Of a stretch of 64,000 nucleotides of DNA, positions 55,801-64,000 are shown piece by piece. A program made the translations under genes and the position numbers. How positions within the stretch are numbered: the stretch's first letter is position 1; the number at the start of each line of letters is the position of its first letter. The notes beneath the pieces are model-generated. The model ran no database searches and was not told where the DNA came from. It saw only the letters and a list, made by a program, of their open reading frames with translations. The stretch is taken from assembly GCA_903632075.3 (NCBI GenBank), contig CAHIKZ030000253.1, forward strand, positions 932,501 to 996,500. Direction: 5' to 3'. Source of the stretch: Acanthosepion pharaonis. Taxonomy: Eukaryota; Mollusca; Cephalopoda; Sepiida; Sepiidae.

Positions 55801-55942
55801 CACAGGTGAGAGCAATAGAAATGAATAGAAATGAATGTGTTGCATGAGAATATGTAACATAGACCTAGTTTAAAGTAAATGAAACACACGACAATATAAA
55901 TACATGAAAAGTTAAAAAAACCCAAAAGTCTTCGTATAAAAA

Positions 55943-55945
<3 letters not shown>

Positions 55946-55985
<40 letters not shown>

Positions 55986-56219
55986 TATATATATAGATAT
56001 ATATATATATATTTCCAAGAGGAAAGCAAGGCAGAGGAAGAATATAATCTAAAAAGCTCAAACACTAATATTCCATGGTTACAATTAATTACATTCGAAA
56101 CGTAATCACGATCCAATTCATCAGAAAATATTTTTTAAAAACTTTGTAGATCTGATGAATTGGATCGTGATTATGATGCCAATGTAATAAATTATAAGCA
56201 TGGAATATTAATCTTTTGA

Positions 56220-56275
<56 letters not shown>
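55946..56275. mobile_element. PLE-type tail family B, palindromic copy 3, between two (TA)n runs
   Basis: TA runs at 55946-56012 and 56226-56275 flank a palindrome with arms 56066-56125 and 56151-56210 (about 60 bp with scattered mismatches). The right arm reads TCTGATGAATTGGATCGTG then ATGCCAATGTAATAAATTAT. The left flank has AACACTAATATTCCATGG, as in the other copies. Confidence 0.6.
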
Positions 56276-56278
<3 letters not shown>

Positions 56279-56439
56279 GAAATGTTTAATATAAGGTTTG
56301 CATATATCTACTTGCAAAAGACTGAGTAACAAAAACAATATAAATTTTCTAATTATCTTTCTGGTTGTTACGAGCCTGAAATTGTGCGTCTTGTTACTGT
56401 AATTTCAAGGAGCAAAAAGAGAAAGATTGACTTTCCCAC

Positions 56440-56482
56440 GTAACGATGTTTCGTGCGGGTTTTCGTCAGATCACGTTACTGT
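56440..56482 (-). ncRNA. Degenerate hammerhead-like sequence
   Basis: On the minus strand: GTAACGTGAT, CTGACGA, AAACCCGCAC, GAAAC, ATC, GTTACGTGGG. The flanks can pair for about seven base pairs as stem I, and AUC is a valid NUH triplet at the right place. Stem II, however, does not form in this copy. Probably a decayed PLE or retrozyme remnant. Confidence 0.35.
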
Positions 56483-57165
56483 TTATATTCTCGTGAATAT
56501 TTATAAATAATTGTGTTGCTATTTTTTGTTTTCTTTAAGGGGGGGATAACTTTTTGTCTCTCGCTACGAGTAATTTAAACAGCAGAGCCATTGTGCTAAA
56601 AAAGAGATCAAGGATTTAATATGCGATCTCATTCTGTTAGAATAATCATCTGAACATTTAGCTTCCAGACTGAAAGAAAAGAAAAGTAAGAAGTTAAAAT
56701 AAGGTCTTGTCGGTAAAGAGAGAAAAGAATTCTTCCGGATCTCAGCCAGAATTAAGAAGATGGTACTGCAATGATATCTGCGAAATAAATAACGGGATAT
56801 TGAAGTGATTAGCCGTTTGTTGCAGACAGCTCAACCCGAATACTGAAATGTATTTTATTGAAACTTTATGAATCTTGTCTAATTGTATACTATCAAAATA
56901 CTATTTGAGATTTGATATCATAGCCTCAAGTGGTATATTTGTGCTTTCCTAAAGATGATTAATTAGACAACATACCTAGTACGTTTCGTTTGCTTCTAAT
57001 ATAATGGAGAAAAACTAGATCACTGGAAAAAGATGGCATAACATGGCCTTTAAGGACAAACATGAAAGTATTATTAATTGTCTATCTCTTGGCATTCGTC
57101 ACAATTATGTATCAAACTTGAAACTATTTCTTAAGTTTTACGATGTGGACTGTTGATTCATTTTT
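56483..57165. other. No gene seen
   Basis: A+T-rich spacer. Confidence 0.5.
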
Positions 57166-57309
57166 CCTTGCAGGCGCATTGAAAAATTAAAGTTAAGAAT
57201 ATCTGATCGTCTTAAGATTCATAAAATTATGAAAGATTCAAATTACTCTAGATTTATAAACGAGGTGGAAGCATATCCCATGCATTTATTATGTCGCAGT
57301 TGTTAATAA
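57160..57309 (+). other. Possible exon-like segment after a 3' splice-site consensus
   Basis: TTCATTTTTCCTTGCAG, a good polypyrimidine tract and AG, precedes an open frame of 44 codons (IEKLKLRISDRLKIHKIMKD, INEVEAYPMHLLCRSC, stop). No family is recognised and no donor site or second exon was identified. This could be chance. Confidence 0.2.
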
Positions 57310-58800
57310 TCTGGTTTCTTCCAAAGCAGAAAATTACAACGAATTTGTTCAAATGTTGCTTTGGGCTATATTTGAAAATACGACTTTCTTATTAGCGGCC
57401 AAAATCAGTCTAGCTTAAATGTAATTGGCAAGGGAAAGTTTGGCAAATTCAGATGCAACCCCTGAGTGCAAGTCGGAGGAAAATGCATGTTTGACTATAT
57501 AGAAAAGGAATAGAGAAAGCTTGTTCACTTTTTTTTTGTCTAATTGGGTAATCCTAGCGAGACAGAGAGCTGGTAAGTGGCATTTTGATTTTAGGCGGTG
57601 TACAGATAGCCGCATCATTAGATAGAATCTTAAGTTTATATATAAATAATAACGTCATTTTGGTTAATAATCCCTTAGTTATCGTAGACTAAAGAAATAT
57701 GACAAGACTTGTACATGAGTAAAAATCTTAAATTGTCTTAAATTTTGGACAAAATGTTTAAAAGTAAATCTTGCTTCGTAAGTATTTGTTTTATATAATT
57801 TAGAAAATAAATCTTGCTGAAGTTTCGAAAAACAGACGAAAAAAGGATGAAATGAAAGAAACATTTTTGTTTGGACATTATTAAATAAACGCAAGAATTT
57901 TGCGAATGATGTTTGCTTTTGTTATTTTTCTAATTTTTAATGTTTTTGTTTTTTACAATTTTTGCCGTATATACTTTCGAAAAACTTTTTCTAACTTTAG
58001 CGTACGTTTAAGCCTAAACTATTTTTTTACTTGTCACCCATTTTATTTTTACCATCAAGAATCAATTTGTACATAAACTGTTTTTAAGGATTCTCTTTAT
58101 TTTGTTCAAAATGTTTAAATTTATTTTATTCCTTGTTAGCTGTTAATAATAAAGATTCTTAAAGCTTTCTTGGTTTAGCTTTTTTTTATTTTAGCCTTTA
58201 TGTCTCTAAATTGATAAAAATCCTGAAAAAATATTTTGTAAAGAGCAAAAATAGTAAATTTCTGAGAAGGTGAATTTCAATATGGCCGCTCTATCATGGC
58301 AGACAGAAACTAAAGAAATCAGAGAAGCAGACAACAGAGTCTATTAGCATTGCTCTCGCTAATTTACTAATAACCTTTAAAAAATCATTAAACATCTCAC
58401 TAAAATGTTTTAAATTTAATGTCCGTGTTTCGTTTCAAAAATTTGTCTTGCTATTTTAAAACGCAATTTAGTTTTCTGGATAAAAAATGAATTGAAAAGA
58501 ATATTTTTGAACGATTCATTTACATGTGTGGCATTAATTAAGTGTGAAATTTACACAGTCCAAAAATTGTTTAAAAACGACAGACAATTCGAACTTTGAC
58601 AGAAACTCGCAGAAACTAATATTCCACCAATATTCAAGACCAGACCACAACGACCTGAATCAAAATTTAAATGGATTTCTTCCGCCGGAGAAAACCATCA
58701 TTGTTGAAATCTATAAACTTCTTAATGATATAAAATATAAATATATTTTTAGATAAATATTCTCAAAATCATCTATCGTTCACTTATTAAGTAATATATT
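57310..58800. other. No supported gene
   Basis: A+T-rich DNA; short frames only. Confidence 0.5.
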
Positions 58801-58816
58801 CTTTTTTTAATCAACA

Positions 58817-59390
58817 ATGACGCAGACACAGGAAAAAAAACTCTCGGAATTATTAGACGAGGTAGTAAAGGAAAGCGAGAAAAAAGGACTAACCATCATT
58901 TATATGAAAATAGAATGTTTGATTGTTAGCAAGAGGAACAGTCTAAGATGGGAGCTATGAATTAGAAAAGTCAAAATCAGAAATATCTGAGAAGTGTTTT
59001 AGCATACGGCGGAAAATTTGAATCAGAAATCCGAAAGCGCATCAGAATAGCAAAAGTTGCCTTCATAAAGCTAAGAAAAGTATTAAGAAACAAGAAAATT
59101 CCGTTACAAACAAAGGAAATAATGTGGAACCGCTTTGTAATATCAGTTTTCTTTTTATATCAGTGAATGCTGGACAATTTCTTCACAGATGAAAAGGAGG
59201 CTGGAAATAACAGAGACGTCTTTCTGCATAACGAAGATGGAAATAACGTGGATGGTGCATGCGAGCAATGAAGGAGTTTTTAAGAAAAATGAGAACAACA
59301 CGACATATATTTACAACCAGAAAATGGCAGTTGAAAATAGAGAATGGTGGGGGGATAGTAACGAGATAAATATTAATTAGAAGGATAGAA
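58817..59390 (+). pseudogene. LINE (endonuclease-reverse transcriptase type) fragment
   Basis: The first part reads QEKKLSELLDEVVKESEKKG, LTIIYMKIECLIVSKRNS then stop. After frameshifts it reads SECWTISSQMKRRLEITE (59160-59210). These match the region after the catalytic YxDD motif of a widespread animal LINE: the x-K-K-T-E-x-M-V-x-S-K strand, and S-E-C-W-T...M-x-R-R-L-E-x-x-E. The catalytic motif itself is upstream of the fragment and missing. Decayed and truncated at both ends. Confidence 0.75.
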
Positions 59391-59399
59391 AATTGTATA

Positions 59400-61105
<1,706 letters not shown>

Positions 61106-61389
61106 TAAAAACACAGTGTTCAATGTAAAATAGCTAAATTATACATTAAAACAATTCTATCTTTATTGTATATAGAAGACTCTCTCGAGCACGAAACTTT
61201 CAGTTGCATTTTGTGGCAAGAAAGAAAGAATCTCACTTTTCGAAAGTTTCCACTTTGTTTTATATTCGGCTATCGACTTTACCTTACGTGAAGACCTTGA
61301 AAATATGTTTGTATCGTTGACGTTTTCATCTTTTCGATGCAATGTATCTTGTAAATCTAACCTAAACTTGCGCGCCTTTTCAGAATTAA

Positions 61390-61539
61390 ATTGAATCTTC
61401 TAACACCAAAGATAAACTGAAAGGAAGGATTATGGCAGCATTCACCAACTTAAAGAAGGGGACCCTCCAGAAGAGTTGCTGGAGATTCCGAAGTTGTCTG
61501 GAGACCGTCGTTGAAGACAATAGTTATTTCACTGAATAA
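61390..61539 (+). pseudogene. Mariner/Tc1-type transposase C-terminal fragment
   Basis: The frame reads LKGRIMAAFTNLKKGTLQK, SCWRFRSCLETVVEDNSYF, T, E, stop. R-I-x-x-A-x-x-x-L...T-L-x-x-x-x-x-x-F-R-S-x-L-E-x-V-V-E-x-x-x-x-x-F resembles the last helices of IS630-Tc1-mariner transposases, where the protein ends shortly after. The catalytic domain is absent upstream. The match is good but short. Confidence 0.55.
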
Positions 61540-62480
61540 ATTTACTCTTTACTATTTCAAAATATTTTTGTGCAATTTTGGTAAATATCTGTTAAAATCA
61601 AATGTCAGTATTATTTTCATTTTTGCCTAATTTAGACGACAATTTATCCATCACACCTTGCATAATCTGAAGTGGATGTTTTACAAAGTTCACAAAAACA
61701 AAAACCTGTCAAGTCACTATACGAGTGCTATTGGTAACAACGCGTTACTGCCAGGTGCATGTTTCCTTCACCAGGATGGTCTAGGATGGTTAAATACGCA
61801 GCAAGACTTAACAAAAAAAAATGTTAAAGGCGGATAAGCCTTCTTGTAGGATCAACGACCATCTTGTACAATGGTGTAGTGTGATATTATCACATCATAC
61901 GTAATTTTGCATGTGCTTCGAAATGTTTGTCTTCTGTACTTGGCAATGTCAGTGGTTGTGTCGCTACGCTAGTCTCCACGGCAGGTTTTTCAGGCTAAAC
62001 ATCAAAGTCACACTGTCTCTGTCTCTTACTGAAAATCAAATCAACCGTCCTTTCATCAGGATAAATGTTTCTTTTTATAGTATTCAGCGGAACAGTACAT
62101 ATGGTCTGTATTCGCTACTTTTATTGCTCCCAGTAGGGGAATTTTGCCGACTAATTGTCAGTAACGGAGACGAAGTAGTAAATAAGAGGAACTTCTCAAT
62201 ATTAGCAGTGAAGGTCCATTTCATACGAGACAACCATTATCACCGTAGAATTTTGGAGGGTGAAGCTCCTGTTTTAAGCAAGAAATCTCGCCTTTTTGCT
62301 AATTCATCAACTCACTGGTCAAGGAAAATGCATTACCATATTCCTCTTTTTACATTTTTGCCGGACGATCAAATGATTGTATTACAAAAACATAATATAT
62401 TTCTAACAACTTGTGTGTCTCTTTTGTCTTAGATCTTTATTATTTCTAATCTTTAACCATAACTTATTCTCTTGTATTTT
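61540..62480. other. No supported gene
   Basis: A 173-codon frame (61911-62432) was judged unsupported: no motif, cysteine- and leucine-rich composition, no context. Confidence 0.4.
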
Positions 62481-62810
62481 ACGCAGACAATGTTACAGTA
62501 GACTGGACTCATCAGCAACGTATGCAGCCAGTATTATGTTGAGGCAACATCACTTCTTTAGAGACTGAAGGCGACGACAAGGGCGGATAGATTCCTCCGA
62601 TGGAAACAATGAACAAATAACTGATCAGTCTACCAGTTGCAAGATCTCGACTGTCCTCCTCTAGGCTTACTTACCCAAGACACGCTACGCATGAATGAAT
62701 ACCTCTCCAGCTTTAAACCCTGATATCTGGAGGAAATTTGTCAATTGCCTAGGTGCCCACTTACGCTACGACCGCACCCAGTTATTGGAGAAATGGTGAT
62801 GATGACGATA
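62480..62810 (+). other. Possible trace of a LINE 3' end
   Basis: ALNPDIWRKFVNC resembles the D-R-x-x-W-R-x-x-V motif at the end of some LINE ORFs, followed by GATGATGACGATAA. Too weak for a firm call. Confidence 0.2.
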
Positions 62811-63514
62811 AATTACTTCAAAAAACAATAAGAGATTTAATAAGTACAAAATAAAATAACACTATTAAACCTGAAAGAGAAATTTACAAGGCTGTAAAAG
62901 ATGTTCCATAAACTCGCTAAATGTGAAATCTGGTAATTTAAACAAAAGATTACATGAAGATAAAATGGATTCTTCACAACACACAAATGTATTAGTCATT
63001 CATCCTAAAAGGAGAGTCAGTCTATAATTTCGACTTAAAGAAACAGTACTTCAGGGCGAAAATATATTGAAAGTGCACTAATTTCTTAATCTTCTAAGCT
63101 AAATTTCTGTCCAGGATCATACAAGCTCAGCTTAATTATTAGCTCTAAGCAAAAGAAGTAGGAAGTGCCAGCGTTCCTATTCCCCTTATTTAACACCCCC
63201 AACTCCAGCGTTACGGATATAGAGCAAAGGATTGGAAAACGAAATCTTCAAATCAAGTTCGAATATTGGCAATAGATGGTCATGTTAACTGCGCCATATT
63301 GCTCTTAGACAATGCATGCATCTACTCTTCCATGCATTTTATCCCATCGTGAAATGAACAAAAAATATTTCTGTTTAAGGAAAAAATGCGCAATTCTCTA
63401 TGATGGATTGTGAATCCGAAAATAAAATGAATTTTTGATCGCTAGCATTTTATTCGATTCAAGAAAAGACTTGCACCATATTCACTATTCGCTTCTTATT
63501 ATCCATATAAATAT
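62811..63514. other. No gene seen
   Basis: A+T-rich spacer. Confidence 0.5.
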
Positions 63515-64000
63515 AATAGGTTCTTATCACTGGTATATCACAATAGCTAAGAAAATATGCATATAAATAGGGTCTTATCAATGGTATATCACCATGGCTA
63601 AGAAAAGACGCTCATAAATAGAGACTTATCACTGGTATATCACCATGGCTAAGAAAATACGCTCGTAAACAGAGTCTTATCACTGATATATCACCATGTC
63701 TAAGCAAATAAGCTCATAAATAGGGTCTTATCACTGGCATATCACAATGTCTAATGAAGATACGGTCGTAAATAGGGTCTTATCACTGGTATATCACCAT
63801 GGCTAAGAAAATATGCTCATAAATAGGGTCTTATCACTAGTATGTCGCCATGGCTAAGAAAATACGCTCATAAATAGTCTCATCACAGTCATATCACCAT
63901 GGCTAAGAAGATACGCTCGTAAATAGGGTCTTATCATCGATATATTACCATGGCTAAGAAAATATTCTAATAAATAAGGTCTTATCACTGGTATATCAAC
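63515..64000 (+). repeat. 51-bp tandem repeat, about 9.5 copies, open at the window edge
   Basis: The anchors GTCTTATC / GACTTATC recur every 51 bp (63571, 63622, 63673). The monomer comprises AGGGTCTTATCACTGGTATA, TCACCATGGCTAAGAAAATA and CGCTCATAAAT. Copies differ by point changes and a few small indels. The array continues beyond 64000. Confidence 0.93.

Noticed and set aside
61911..62432. 173-codon frame with ATG
   Set aside because: No recognised domain, repeat or signal. Composition fits random A+T-moderate DNA. Left as unsupported.

Overview
This 64 kb window looks like transposon-dense intergenic or intronic DNA of an animal. I recognise no intact host gene. The best inference is a mollusc, probably a cephalopod. 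The reasons are long pure (TA)n and (TG)n microsatellites next to retroelement tails, many Penelope-like fragments, and retroelement families of a type common in cephalopods. This is an inference from composition and repeat content, not a proven identity.

Layout. 1-3194: 3' part of a decayed Ty3/Gypsy element with its 3' LTR. 3.2-8.3 kb: an inverted pair carrying a hammerhead 3' half, a complete 1.2 kb Penelope-like (PLE) insertion with a 12-bp target-site duplication, tRNA-derived SINE-like pieces, a composite repeat, a second PLE tail and a related solo LTR. 8.4-14 kb: microsatellites, a PLE GIY-YIG relic, a mariner-like relic, and several inverted PLE tails (one with its own 12-bp duplication). 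14.5-21.4 kb: a SINE-like repeat, a composite-repeat piece, a Tc1-like relic and long featureless A+T-rich DNA. 21.4-29.3 kb: two minus-strand non-LTR retrotransposons with a restriction-like endonuclease (one keeps an 855-codon ORF), an extra tail-only copy and a third relic. 32.4-37.5 kb: a satellite of about 37 copies of a 136-bp monomer, with two older diverged monomers 3 kb upstream. 38.9-45.5 kb: a LINE fragment, another PLE tail, a second PLE family with RT and GIY-YIG relics, and a 1.7 kb TG/TA-rich stretch. 46.4-47.1 kb: a polypyrimidine tract. 48.4-52.6 kb: a second decayed Gypsy element, with a composite repeat lodged in its integrase. 52.6-63.5 kb: sparse relics (PLE palindrome, hammerhead-like remnant, LINE, mariner C-terminus) and a 198-bp (TA)n run. 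63.5-64.0 kb: a 51-bp tandem repeat that runs off the window.

The most interesting theme is the Penelope-like material. At least two families occur mainly as head-to-head inverted tail pairs. Two insertions of family A carry perfect 12-bp target-site duplications. Their tails carry a hammerhead-ribozyme-type core (CUGAAGA, a GGCC stem, GAAAC), and in two copies also a tRNA-like promoter module. The smallest complete insertion is only 196 bp, so this may be a short non-autonomous unit moved by PLE machinery.
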